Source: JAAXHH01 sp965248395
GTDB taxonomy: Bacteria; JAAXHH01
DNA length: 64,000 nucleotides
Assembly: GCA_965248395.1 (NCBI GenBank)
Contig: OZ252103.1
Span: 1,054,001 to 1,118,000, forward strand
Direction: 5' to 3'
In this document: in pieces, positions 42,201-51,108 of the stretch
Numbering within the stretch: position 1 is the stretch's first letter
Layout of the letters: each line of letters begins with the position of its first letter
The notes under the pieces: model-generated
The model's database searches: none
What the model was told of the DNA's origin: nothing
Seen by the model: the letters and a program-made list of their open reading frames with translations, nothing else
Translations under genes and position numbers: made by a program

Positions 42201-43688
42201 ATGTACAGAACATCCTACGACACCTTTCTGGAGTACAACCGGCAACCTGATTTCCCGCTGGTTCCCATCTGGCACGAACGCGACCTGACGGATGAAACGC
42301 CCGAGGAGACCTTCCACAGGATAAGCGCGGGATACCGTTACACGTTTCTGCTGGAGAGTATGGAAGGCGATCAGAAGACGGCCAGGTACTCCTTCGTAGG
42401 CGCGGATCCCTTCGAACGTATCGTCGGAGCGAAACACGGGATCAACCGGATCAACGACCGGGGCGTCCTGACACTTAAGGGCAACCCCATCAAGCTGATG
42501 CGGGAGATCATGAAGGAATACCGGACCCCCGTACTCGAACATCTGCCGCGGTTTACGGGAGGTGCCGTGGGTTACTTCGGGTATGACGTCGTGCGGCATT
42601 TCGAAGAGATCCCGGACAACAATCCCGATGACCTGATGATGCCCGACCTGCATTTCATCGTGGCGGGTAAGATCGTGGTTTTCGACCACGCGCATAAGCG
42701 CATGTACGTAATAGTCAACATGCTGTCCAATACCACCGATCCAGCATCCGCCTATCAGCAGGGCATGACCCAGGTAGACGACATGCTGAAGCGGATCGAC
42801 CAGCCGTTGCCCCTCACGCATGTTTTTGACGAAGGCGCATCCATGGATACAGATCGCGCCGTGTCTTCCAACATGACCCGCGAAGACTTCGAGGACACCG
42901 TGCGAACGGCCAAGGAATACATCGCGGCGGGCGACATCTTCCAGGTGGTATTGTCCCAGCGGTTCAGCATGGAAATCGACCAGGATCCCTTCGACGTGTA
43001 TCGGGCGCTGGCCAGGCTTAATCCTTCGCCCTACCTGTTCTACCTGCGGCTGGACGACGTGCATATCGTGGGCGCCTCGCCCGAGACGATGGTGCTCGCG
43101 GAAAACCGGAGGGTGACGGTGAGGCCCCTCGCCGGGACGTGCCGTCGTGGAATCGACGACGAAGAAGACCGGTTGTTGATCGAAGAGATGCTGAACGATC
43201 CCAAGGAGCGCGCGGAGCACGTGATGCTGGTGGACCTGGGCCGTAACGATATCGGCCGAATCTGCGAGTACGGTTCGGTGCGAACGACGGAATTGATGGG
43301 AATAGAGCGGTATTCCCATGTGAGTCATATCGTATCGAACGTGGAGGGACGTCTCAGGGAAGGCATAGATGGTTTCGACGTACTGGAAGCGACCTTTCCA
43401 GCAGGGACCCTTTCCGGCGCGCCGAAAATAAGGGCCATGGAAATCATCGACGAACTGGAGTGCTCGCGGCGTGGCGTATACGGCGGCGCATTGGGCTATA
43501 TCGGTTTTTCCGACAATCTCGACCTGTGCATCACCATCCGGACGATGGTCATAAAAGATGGCCAGGCCTACATCCAGGCGGGCGCCGGCATCGTCGCGGA
43601 CTCGAATCCCCGGAAAGAGTACGAAGAGTGCTGGAAAAAGGCCGAGGCGCTGCTCCGGGCCTTGAAGGAATCCGAGGTGGTATCATGA
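42201..43688 (+). CDS. trpE: Anthranilate synthase component I
   Basis: Makes anthranilate from chorismate with TrpG-supplied ammonia. The 495-residue product keeps the LLES motif (YTFLLESMEGDQ) used for tryptophan feedback binding, and the chorismate-binding domain with AGTCRRGIDDEEDRLL, LVDLGRNDIGRI, FPAGTLSGAPKIRAME and AGAGIVADSNP. AAAGG eight bases before ATG 42201 fixes the start; the open frame extends back through the attenuator and is not real there. Stop overlaps trpG (ATGA). Confidence 0.97.
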   Translation: MYRTSYDTFLEYNRQPDFPLVPIWHERDLTDETPEETFHRISAGYRYTFLLESMEGDQKTARYSFVGADPFERIVGAKHGINRINDRGVLTLKGNPIKLMREIMKEYRTPVLEHLPRFTGGAVGYFGYDVVRHFEEIPDNNPDDLMMPDLHFIVAGKIVVFDHAHKRMYVIVNMLSNTTDPASAYQQGMTQVDDMLKRIDQPLPLTHVFDEGASMDTDRAVSSNMTREDFEDTVRTAKEYIAAGDIFQVVLSQRFSMEIDQDPFDVYRALARLNPSPYLFYLRLDDVHIVGASPETMVLAENRRVTVRPLAGTCRRGIDDEEDRLLIEEMLNDPKERAEHVMLVDLGRNDIGRICEYGSVRTTELMGIERYSHVSHIVSNVEGRLREGIDGFDVLEATFPAGTLSGAPKIRAMEIIDELECSRRGVYGGALGYIGFSDNLDLCITIRTMVIKDGQAYIQAGAGIVADSNPRKEYEECWKKAEALLRALKESEVVS

Positions 43689-44257
43689 TTCTGGTCATCG
43701 ACAACTACGATTCGTTTACCTACAACCTGGTCCAGTACCTCGGTGAACTGGGTCAGGAGGTTACCGTGCACCGCAACGACCGGATCTCCGTTGCCGGTAT
43801 CGAGGCGCTCGCCCCGGATCACCTGGTACTTTCGCCGGGGCCGCGCACTCCCGACGAAGCGGGGGTGTCCGTCGATGCGGTCCGCCACTTCTCCGGGCGT
43901 CTGCCAATCCTGGGCGTCTGCCTGGGACACCAGTCCATCGCTCAGGCCTTCGGGGGGTGTATCGTCCGGGCTCCCATGCCTGTGCACGGGAAGACCTCTT
44001 CGATCACCCACGATGGCGAATCCATCTACGAGCGATTGCCGAACCCCTTTACGGCGACACGTTATCATTCGTTGACCGTGGAAAAAGAGACGCTGCCCAG
44101 GAACCTGGAAGTGACCGCCCATTCGGAAGACGGCTTGATCATGGGACTCAGGCACGGTTCCCTGCCTGTTTTCGGCGTGCAGTTTCACCCGGAGTCCATA
44201 CTGACCGAAGTCGGAAAGCAACTATTGCGGAATTTCATGGAGTTGAAAGGCATATGA
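43685..44257 (+). CDS. trpG: Anthranilate synthase component II (glutamine amidotransferase)
   Basis: Class I amidotransferase that feeds ammonia to TrpE; may also serve PabB in folate synthesis. The 190-residue product shows MILVIDNYDSFTYNLVQYLG, the nucleophile in LGVCLGHQSIAQAFGG, and the His-Glu pair in FGVQFHPESI. Translationally coupled to trpE by a four-base overlap. Confidence 0.97.
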   Translation: MILVIDNYDSFTYNLVQYLGELGQEVTVHRNDRISVAGIEALAPDHLVLSPGPRTPDEAGVSVDAVRHFSGRLPILGVCLGHQSIAQAFGGCIVRAPMPVHGKTSSITHDGESIYERLPNPFTATRYHSLTVEKETLPRNLEVTAHSEDGLIMGLRHGSLPVFGVQFHPESILTEVGKQLLRNFMELKGI

Positions 44258-44320
44258 AACAGCCCGGTGTCATCCTGAATCGGTGGATCGGTATAGGTAA
44301 TTCGACGTAGAGAGGATTCC

Positions 44321-45331
44321 ATGATACAGCAAGCGATTTCGAAGGCCATTGAGGGGACCTCGCTGACCGAAGCGGAAGCCATGGAAGTCATGGAAGGGAT
44401 CATGTCGGGCGACGCGACACCGGCACAGATCGGCGCCTTCCTGGTCGCCTTTCGACTGAAGGGCGAGACGATCGAGGAAGTCACCGGCTTCGCCCGGGTC
44501 ATGCGCGCGAAAGCCACGCGGATCGACTGCCGGGCATACCCCATCGTGGATACCTGCGGTACGGGGGGTGACGGAAAGCATACGTTCAACATATCGACGG
44601 CGGCGGCCTTCGTGGCGGCGGCCGGGGGCGCCTTCATCGCCAAGCACGGTGGCCGTGCGGCATCCAGCCGGGCGGGCAGCGCCGACGTACTGACGGCCCT
44701 GGGGGTCAATATCGAGACGCCGCCCGAACGGGTATCGGCATGCATAGATGAAATCGGTATCGGCTTCATGTTCGCCCCTGCCCTTCATTCCGCCATGCGT
44801 TTCGCCAGCGGGCCGCGCCGGGAGATCGGCGTACGGACAGTGCTCAACCTGCTGGGACCGCTAACCAATCCGGCCGGTACCACGGCCCAGGTCATGGGCG
44901 TGTATGACGCCGGTGTCGTCCAGACCGCGGCCCACGTGCTGAACAACCTGGGAGCCGAACGGGCCTTCATCGTGCACAGCGCCGACGGGCTGGACGAGAT
45001 CACGACCACGGCGCCGACCCACGTGGCGGAAGTGAGGGACGGCAGTGTCAGGTCCTACGATATCGCGCCGGAAGACTTTGGTCTGCCACGGGCATCAATT
45101 GACGACTTTAAAGGCGGAGAAGCGGACGAGAACGCCGACATCATCCGATCCATTCTGGCGGGTGAAAAAGGCCCCCGCAGGGACATCGTCCTGTTGAATT
45201 CCGCGGCGGCGCTCATTGCCGGCGCCCGGGCGGACGATTTCAACGAAGGCATCGCCACGGCGGCCCTGGCCATCGACTCCGGCACGGCACGTGAGAAACT
45301 CGACGCCTTGATCAGCATGACCAACGGGTGA
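44321..45331 (+). CDS. trpD: Anthranilate phosphoribosyltransferase
   Basis: Joins anthranilate and PRPP. The 336-residue product has the PRPP loop VDTCGTGGDGKHTFNIST, KHGGRAASSRAGSADVL, and RTVLNLLGPLTNPAGTTAQV. AGAGGA lies just upstream. The 63-base spacer after trpG is the largest gap in the first half of the operon. Confidence 0.97.
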   Translation: MIQQAISKAIEGTSLTEAEAMEVMEGIMSGDATPAQIGAFLVAFRLKGETIEEVTGFARVMRAKATRIDCRAYPIVDTCGTGGDGKHTFNISTAAAFVAAAGGAFIAKHGGRAASSRAGSADVLTALGVNIETPPERVSACIDEIGIGFMFAPALHSAMRFASGPRREIGVRTVLNLLGPLTNPAGTTAQVMGVYDAGVVQTAAHVLNNLGAERAFIVHSADGLDEITTTAPTHVAEVRDGSVRSYDIAPEDFGLPRASIDDFKGGEADENADIIRSILAGEKGPRRDIVLLNSAAALIAGARADDFNEGIATAALAIDSGTAREKLDALISMTNG

Positions 45332-45357
45332 GAATCCCGCGGCTGAGCGTGGAAACC

Positions 45358-46158
45358 ATGAATATCCTGGATCGAATCATAGCCCACAAGATCGATGAGA
45401 TCGAAGGCCGGAAGCAACGCAGGCCTCTGCCCCGGGGCGAGCCTGGACTTCGCATGGATGTACGGCCTTTTGACCGTGCGTTGAAGCAGGAGGACGGCAT
45501 CGGGGTAATCGCCGAATTCAAGAAAGCTTCGCCGTCGAAAGGAGCAATTCGTACCGGCGCCGTACCCTCGGAGATAGGGCCTGTCTACGCGGCCCACGGG
45601 GCTTCGGCCATATCGGTGTTGACGGACAGTCGATTCTTCCAGGGTAGTGACGAGGACCTGGTGGCCCTTCGCCGAAGTGTACCGGTACCCGTGCTGCGCA
45701 AGGAATTCATCGTCGACGAGTACCAGGTGCACGAGACCGCGGCCATGGGCGCGGACGCCATGATGCTGATCGCGGCGGTTCTGGACGATGACCGCCTTGT
45801 ATCTCTACAGTATACGGCGGCTGTGTACGGCCTGCACTGCCTGGTGGAAGTGCACGACGAAAGGGAACTCGAACGGGCCCTGGAAGCCGGCAGCCGCATC
45901 ATCGGCATCAACAACCGTGACCTGACGGACTTCACCGTGACGCTGGACACGTCGCTGAGACTGAGACAGCGCATTCCTGAAGGGGTCGTTACCGTCAGCG
46001 AGAGCGGCATTCTTACGCGCCAGGACGTCCTGCTGCTGCAGCAGGCGGGATTCGACGCCATACTCGTGGGCGAGTCCCTGATGCGTGCCACAGAAATCGG
46101 CGAACAGCTGGATGCCCTGCTGGGCCGGGCGTCCGTTCGTACCGAACAAGGGGTCTGA
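45358..46158 (+). CDS. trpC: Indole-3-glycerol phosphate synthase
   Basis: TIM-barrel enzyme closing the indole ring. From ATG 45358 it has 266 residues: MNILDRIIAHKIDEIEGRK, the catalytic Lys in IAEFKKASPSKGAIR, VLRKEFIVDEYQV, GINNRDLTDFTVTLDTS and ESGILTRQDVL. A GTG at 45328 overlapping the trpD stop would add ten residues; ATG is preferred for its GGAAA site and family alignment. Confidence 0.95.
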   Translation: MNILDRIIAHKIDEIEGRKQRRPLPRGEPGLRMDVRPFDRALKQEDGIGVIAEFKKASPSKGAIRTGAVPSEIGPVYAAHGASAISVLTDSRFFQGSDEDLVALRRSVPVPVLRKEFIVDEYQVHETAAMGADAMMLIAAVLDDDRLVSLQYTAAVYGLHCLVEVHDERELERALEAGSRIIGINNRDLTDFTVTLDTSLRLRQRIPEGVVTVSESGILTRQDVLLLQQAGFDAILVGESLMRATEIGEQLDALLGRASVRTEQGV

Positions 46159-46182
46159 TATGATCCCATTGCGGTTATAGTC

Positions 46183-46794
46183 ATGAATTCGATCAAGATC
46201 AAGATATGCGGCATCACGAACGAAGCGGATGCCGCCGCGGCCGTCCACGCCGGTACGGACGCGCTGGGTTTCAATTTCTATGAAGGCAGTCCCCGTTACG
46301 TGGAGCCCGGCCTGGTCGCCGACATCGTGGCGGGCCTGCCGCCTTTCGTCGTCACGGTAGGCGTATTCGTGAACGTGCCGTTGGGTGCGGTGCGGGAAGT
46401 GTGCGGGGCCACGGGGATCCAGGTGGCACAGCTGCACGGCGACGAATCACCCGGTTTTTGCAGGGAACTGGACCGGCCCGTCATCAAGGCCCTGCGCGTC
46501 CGGGACGAATCGTGGCGGTCCGATGCCGCGGGCTATCCCGTCAGCGCGGTGCTGCTCGACACCTTCGTCGAGGACCGGTACGGCGGTACGGGGAGGACGT
46601 TCGACTGGCGGCTGGTGGAAAACAGTCCCCACCGCGTCATACTGAGCGGCGGTCTGAACCCTGACAACGTGGCCGAGGCCGTACGGAAGGTGCGTCCCTA
46701 CGGTGTGGATACGGGAAGCGGCGTGGAACGGGAGCCGGGACGCAAGGATCACGGAAAAATACTGGCCTTCGTAGAGGCGGCGAGACTATCATGA
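46183..46794 (+). CDS. trpF: Phosphoribosylanthranilate isomerase
   Basis: Amadori rearrangement step of tryptophan synthesis. The 203-residue TIM barrel has the catalytic Cys in KICGITNEADA and the catalytic Asp in VLLDTFVEDRYGGTGRTFDW, then LSGGLNPDNV and VDTGSGVEREPGRKDH. Stop overlaps aroE by four bases. Confidence 0.96.
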   Translation: MNSIKIKICGITNEADAAAAVHAGTDALGFNFYEGSPRYVEPGLVADIVAGLPPFVVTVGVFVNVPLGAVREVCGATGIQVAQLHGDESPGFCRELDRPVIKALRVRDESWRSDAAGYPVSAVLLDTFVEDRYGGTGRTFDWRLVENSPHRVILSGGLNPDNVAEAVRKVRPYGVDTGSGVEREPGRKDHGKILAFVEAARLS

Positions 46795-47678
46795 CCCCTT
46801 CGAAGGAAAACCGGTCCACGGCGCCCGTCATATCCGGTTCGACCCGCGTGGTCGGCGTGTGTGGACAGGGCATCGGATACACGCTTTCGCCGGCCATGCA
46901 TAACGCCGCCTTTCGGCATTGCGCCCTGGATTACGTGTACGTCACCTTTGAAATCGCGCCATCCGACATACGGAAGGCGGTCGAAGGGATACGGGGACTC
47001 GGACTGGCGGGCGTCAACGTGACCAAGCCGCTGAAAACTGATGTAATGCCTTACCTGGACGAAGTGTCGGACGAGGCCCGCAGGATCGGATCGGTCAATA
47101 CCATCGTCAATCGTACGGGCCGCCTCGCCGGCGCGTCGACGGACGGTGCGGGACTACTGCGCGCGCTCCGGGGAAAAAACGTTTCCGTTATCGGATCGAG
47201 GGTGTTGATCCTGGGCGCCGGCGGCTCGGCTCGGGCGGCCTGCGCCATGGCCGAAAAGGCGGGTGCCGCCTCGATCGTCGTAGCCGCCCGTAACACGGCG
47301 CGGGCCGAAGACACCGCGGCGGTGGGAGGCGCTACGGCGATCTCCCTGGAGCCGCGCGAACTGGGTGCCGCGCTTGGGAACGCCGACCTGGTCGTCAACG
47401 CGATCCCCACGGACCTGCCCCTGGAGCGGGATTGGTTCACAGGTGGCCAGTTCGTCTACGACACGCGTTACGACCAGGAGGAAACGGAATTGATGCGATG
47501 CGCCCGGGCACAAAGCGCGGAGGCGTCGAACGGCATCGACATGTTGCTGCTTCAAGGCGCCGAGTCCTTCGAACTGTGGACCGGCCGGCCGGCTCCAGTC
47601 GAGGTGATGAGAAGCGCGTTGGAAGATCAACTGCGGCACCGGGCGGTCCAGGATGGGGCAGGTAATTCAGGACATTAA
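46791..47678 (+). CDS. aroE: Shikimate dehydrogenase
   Basis: NADPH-dependent reduction of 3-dehydroshikimate. The 295-residue product has the shikimate site GIGYTLSPAMHNAAF, catalytic Lys in GVNVTKPLKTDVM, the Asp in GASTDGAGLLRAL, and the nucleotide loop ILGAGGSARAA. A ~20-residue polar N-terminal extension precedes the domain. Its coupling to trpF places a shikimate-pathway gene inside the trp block. Confidence 0.95.
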   Translation: MTPSKENRSTAPVISGSTRVVGVCGQGIGYTLSPAMHNAAFRHCALDYVYVTFEIAPSDIRKAVEGIRGLGLAGVNVTKPLKTDVMPYLDEVSDEARRIGSVNTIVNRTGRLAGASTDGAGLLRALRGKNVSVIGSRVLILGAGGSARAACAMAEKAGAASIVVAARNTARAEDTAAVGGATAISLEPRELGAALGNADLVVNAIPTDLPLERDWFTGGQFVYDTRYDQEETELMRCARAQSAEASNGIDMLLLQGAESFELWTGRPAPVEVMRSALEDQLRHRAVQDGAGNSGH

Positions 47679-47806
47679 ACCAGGACAGGTAACGCGATAA
47701 AGAAATGAATACCGTCTGCATGGGAAACTCCTGCCGGCGGCTTTGGAAAGCGTGTAGACCCGGCCCAGCCGGGAACGGACGAAGAACCTCGAAATCTGGA
47801 GACGGC

Positions 47807-48964
47807 ATGTTACGATACCTGACCGCAGGAGAATCTCACGGACCGGCGATATCGGCGATCCTCGAAGGGCTGCCCGCGGGGGTACCGGTCGAGGCGGAAG
47901 AGATCAACCGCGACCTGAAGCGGCGCCAGGGTGGATATGGACGGGGCCGGAGAATGCAGATCGAGACCGATACGATTGAAATCCGGGGTGGCGTGCGCCA
48001 CGGAAAGACCATGGGCGGCCCGGTATCCCTGGTGGTTCAGAACAGGGACTGGAAGAACTGGACCGACGTGATGGCGATCGAGGAGGTCGATGGCCCGGTG
48101 AGGCGCCAGGTAACCAGGCCCCGTCCGGGTCATGCCGATCTCGCGGGCGGCTTGAAATACGATCGCCGCGATCTGAGGGATATCCTGGAACGGGCGAGCG
48201 CCCGTGAAACGACCATGCGGGTAGCGGTAGGCGCGGTAGCCCGCGCGCTCCTGGCGGAGTTCGGCATCCACGTACTCAGCCACGTGGTCCGGATCGGACA
48301 GGTGGACGCGGACGTGGCCGGCCTTTCGAACGAGGATATCCTGGAACGCGCCGAGCGGTCGCCCGTACGCTGCGCCGACGAGGATGCGGCTCCGAAGATG
48401 GTCGGGGAAATCGATCGGGCGAAAGAGCTCAAGGATACGATCGGGGGCGTCTTCGAGGTCAAGGTGCTGAACGCGCCGCCCGGCCTGGGCAGCCACGTGC
48501 AGTGGGACCGCAAGCTCGACGGCCGCCTGGCCCAGGCAGTCATGAGCATCCAGGCCGTAAAGGGCGTCGAGATCGGATTGGGCTTCGGCGTAACCCGGGT
48601 GCTCGGTTCCGAGGTCCACGACGAGATCTTCTATGGTGACGGCCGGTTTTACCGGAAAACGAACCGGGCAGGCGGTATCGAGGGCGGCATGACCGAAGGC
48701 GAAGAGATCATCGTACGCGGCGCTCTCAAGCCCATAGCGACCCTGATGCGCACCATCATGTCGGTGGATATCGAAACCAAGGAAGCCTTCGATTCCGCCA
48801 AGGAGCGATCGGATGTCTGCACCGTGCCCGCCGCCGGCGTGATCGGCGAGGCGGTGGTGGCTTTCGTGATCGCCGACGCCATGCAGGAGAAATTCGGTGG
48901 CGACAGCCTGGATGAAATGAAGCGCAACTACCAGGGTTATATGGAGCAACTGGACCGCTATTAA
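47807..48964 (+). CDS. aroC: Chorismate synthase
   Basis: Reduced-flavin-dependent elimination of EPSP to chorismate. The 385-residue product starts MLRYLTAGESHGPAISAI and contains RRQGGYGRGRRM, VTRPRPGHADLAGGLKY and ERASARETTMRVAVGAVAR, the conserved FMN/EPSP-binding signatures. GGAG lies six bases before ATG 47807. The 128-base spacer after aroE holds a small CCCGGC/GCCGGG hairpin but no clear promoter or terminator. Confidence 0.97.
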   Translation: MLRYLTAGESHGPAISAILEGLPAGVPVEAEEINRDLKRRQGGYGRGRRMQIETDTIEIRGGVRHGKTMGGPVSLVVQNRDWKNWTDVMAIEEVDGPVRRQVTRPRPGHADLAGGLKYDRRDLRDILERASARETTMRVAVGAVARALLAEFGIHVLSHVVRIGQVDADVAGLSNEDILERAERSPVRCADEDAAPKMVGEIDRAKELKDTIGGVFEVKVLNAPPGLGSHVQWDRKLDGRLAQAVMSIQAVKGVEIGLGFGVTRVLGSEVHDEIFYGDGRFYRKTNRAGGIEGGMTEGEEIIVRGALKPIATLMRTIMSVDIETKEAFDSAKERSDVCTVPAAGVIGEAVVAFVIADAMQEKFGGDSLDEMKRNYQGYMEQLDRY

Positions 48965-49021
48965 CGAATCAAGCGTCCTCGGCGTGGATCGGTCGGGACG
49001 CGTACGACAGGCAGGCAAAGC

Positions 49022-50626
49022 GTGGTGAAACCAGGAGAACGGAAAGCCGGCGGCGTAGTCCTGATCGGCTTCATGGGTACCGGAAAGACGGTGGTAGGCC
49101 GCCGTCTCGCGGGCGCGATGGGCGTGCCGTTCGTGGATACCGACACCATGATCGAGGAGAAGACCGCGACGAGTATCCCCACCCTTTTCAAGACGCGCGG
49201 CGAGACCGGTTTCAGGGCGATCGAGAAGGAGGTCATCCACAGCCTCGCGGACGGGGAGCGCAGGGTGATCGCCACGGGCGGAGGCGCGGTGCTCGATCAG
49301 GATAACTTTGACGTGCTCCAATCCCTCGGTTCGGTCATCCACCTGAACGCGCCGGCATCGACGATCCTGGCTCGTACCGGGGGTGACGCCGGGGCCAGGC
49401 CTCTCCTGGCCGGGGACGATCCACTGGAGCGGATCCGGTCGCTTCAACGCGACCGCGCGCCGGTATACGGCCTGGCGGACCACGAAGTCGACACGTCCAG
49501 GCATTCGATAGACGAGACCGTGGAGATGGTGATGACATGGATGCGTGACGGCAAGCGCGTGATCCGGGTGGACCTGGAGTCCGACGGCTACGATATCGTC
49601 ATCGGACCCTCCTGTCTCGACCGGCTGGGTCCCATGATGAAATCCTTCGACCTGACCGACCGCGCGCTGGTCGTTACCCACCCTGGCATCGCGAAGATGT
49701 ACGGGGAACGGACAACGGATTCCCTGCGGTCGGCCGGCTTCGAACCGGCCGTGATCGAGGTGCCGGACGGCGAGGAACAGAAGTCGCTGCAATGGGTCGA
49801 GAAGCTCTACGACGCCATGCTGTCCCACCGCATGGACCGCCGTTCGCCCGTCGTTGCACTGGGCGGTGGGGTCGTCGGGGACCTTACCGGATTCGCCGCG
49901 GCCACCTTCCTGCGAGGCATCCCATTTATACAGGCGCCCACTTCCCTGCTGGCCCAGGTGGATGCCAGCGTCGGCGGCAAGGTCGCCGTGGACCACCGGC
50001 GCGGGAAAAACCTGATCGGCGCTTTCTACCAGCCCCATCTCGTGCTGGTCAGCCTGGATACGCTCGACAGTCTTCCTCACCGGGAACTGCGCGCGGGCAT
50101 GGCGGAAGTGATCAAGTATGGCGTCATTGCAGACGCGGATCTTTTCTCCTATATTGAGGGTCGCCTGGACGAGATCCTGAAGCGCGACCACGGCGTGCTG
50201 GCGCATCTTGTAGCCCGATCCTGCGAAATCAAGGCCGAAGTCGTCGCGGGAGACGAACGGGAACTGGGACGGCGGGCCATACTCAACTTCGGCCATACCA
50301 TGGGGCATGCCATCGAGACGCAGACCGGCATGATGCACGGAGAAGCCGTGGCGATCGGCATGGTCTACGCAGCGCGGGTCGCGGAACGCTTGGGCATGCT
50401 GGACGGCGGGAGCGTCCAGCGATTGATCGATCTGTTGAGACGCGCGGGGTTGCCCCAACGTTGCGACGGACTGGACGCCTCGGCGACGATTGAAACCATG
50501 AAGTTCGACAAGAAATCGGTCGGAGGCCGCCTGCGTTTCATACTGCCGAATCGAATCGGCGAGGTGGTCATCCGGGACGATGTGCCCGGTGACTATATAA
50601 GGTCGGTCCTGATTTCGGGGACCTGA
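49022..50626 (+). CDS. aroKB: Bifunctional shikimate kinase / 3-dehydroquinate synthase fusion
   Basis: One 534-residue chain joins two shikimate enzymes. Residues about 8-175 are shikimate kinase: P-loop GFMGTGKTVVGRRLA, VDTDTMIEEK, FRAIEKE and ATGGGAVL. Residues about 180-534 are dehydroquinate synthase: VPDGEEQKSLQWVEKLY, ALGGGVVGDLTGFAAATFLR, PTSLLAQVDASVGGKVAVD, and the metal-ligand segment NFGHTMGHAIE with MMHGEAVAIGM. Both halves look intact. Start GTG 49022; no frameshift between domains. Confidence 0.95.
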   Translation: MVKPGERKAGGVVLIGFMGTGKTVVGRRLAGAMGVPFVDTDTMIEEKTATSIPTLFKTRGETGFRAIEKEVIHSLADGERRVIATGGGAVLDQDNFDVLQSLGSVIHLNAPASTILARTGGDAGARPLLAGDDPLERIRSLQRDRAPVYGLADHEVDTSRHSIDETVEMVMTWMRDGKRVIRVDLESDGYDIVIGPSCLDRLGPMMKSFDLTDRALVVTHPGIAKMYGERTTDSLRSAGFEPAVIEVPDGEEQKSLQWVEKLYDAMLSHRMDRRSPVVALGGGVVGDLTGFAAATFLRGIPFIQAPTSLLAQVDASVGGKVAVDHRRGKNLIGAFYQPHLVLVSLDTLDSLPHRELRAGMAEVIKYGVIADADLFSYIEGRLDEILKRDHGVLAHLVARSCEIKAEVVAGDERELGRRAILNFGHTMGHAIETQTGMMHGEAVAIGMVYAARVAERLGMLDGGSVQRLIDLLRRAGLPQRCDGLDASATIETMKFDKKSVGGRLRFILPNRIGEVVIRDDVPGDYIRSVLISGT

Positions 50627-50661
50627 ACGGCGGCCTGTCCGCGCGAAAATGGGATGGAATC

Positions 50662-51108
50662 ATGAAAATTCTCGTGTTGCACGGTCCAAATCTGAACATG
50701 CTGGGTGTCCGGGAACCGGAGGTGTATGGAAGAGATACGCTGGAGGACATCAACCGGTCCCTCGAGTCGGCCGCGGCGGACCGGGGGATCGAGATACGCG
50801 TCCGCCAATCCAACCACGAAGGGGTGTTGGTGGATGAGATCCAGCAGGCCCTCGAATGGGCGGACGGCATCCTGATCAATCCAGGAGCGTACACGCATAC
50901 GAGCATCGCCCTGCGCGACGCGTTCGTGGCCGTGGGACTGCCTGTCGTGGAAGTCCACATGTCCAACATACACGCCCGGGAGCAGTTCCGACATCATTCC
51001 CATATCGCGCCCGTGGCTCTGGGGCAGATCTGTGGATTCGGGCGAAACAGCTACCTGCTGGGCCTCGAGGCCCTGATCGATCACATAGTGAACGGGAGCG
51101 AAGTGTGA
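50662..51108 (+). CDS. aroQ: 3-Dehydroquinate dehydratase, type II
   Basis: Dodecameric type II dehydroquinase. The 148-residue product shows HGPNLNMLGVREPEVYG (catalytic Tyr and Arg region), RQSNHEG, LINPGAYTHTSIALRDA and VEVHMSNIHAREQFRHHS. Its GTG TGA end overlaps the trpB start. Confidence 0.97.
   Translation: MKILVLHGPNLNMLGVREPEVYGRDTLEDINRSLESAAADRGIEIRVRQSNHEGVLVDEIQQALEWADGILINPGAYTHTSIALRDAFVAVGLPVVEVHMSNIHAREQFRHHSHIAPVALGQICGFGRNSYLLGLEALIDHIVNGSEV

Noticed and set aside
47810..50458. An 882-codon open frame on the - strand
   Set aside because: It lies entirely antisense to aroC and the aroK-aroB fusion, both with clear motifs. High GC and strong third-position bias in the true genes keep the opposite frame open. 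No recognisable domain.
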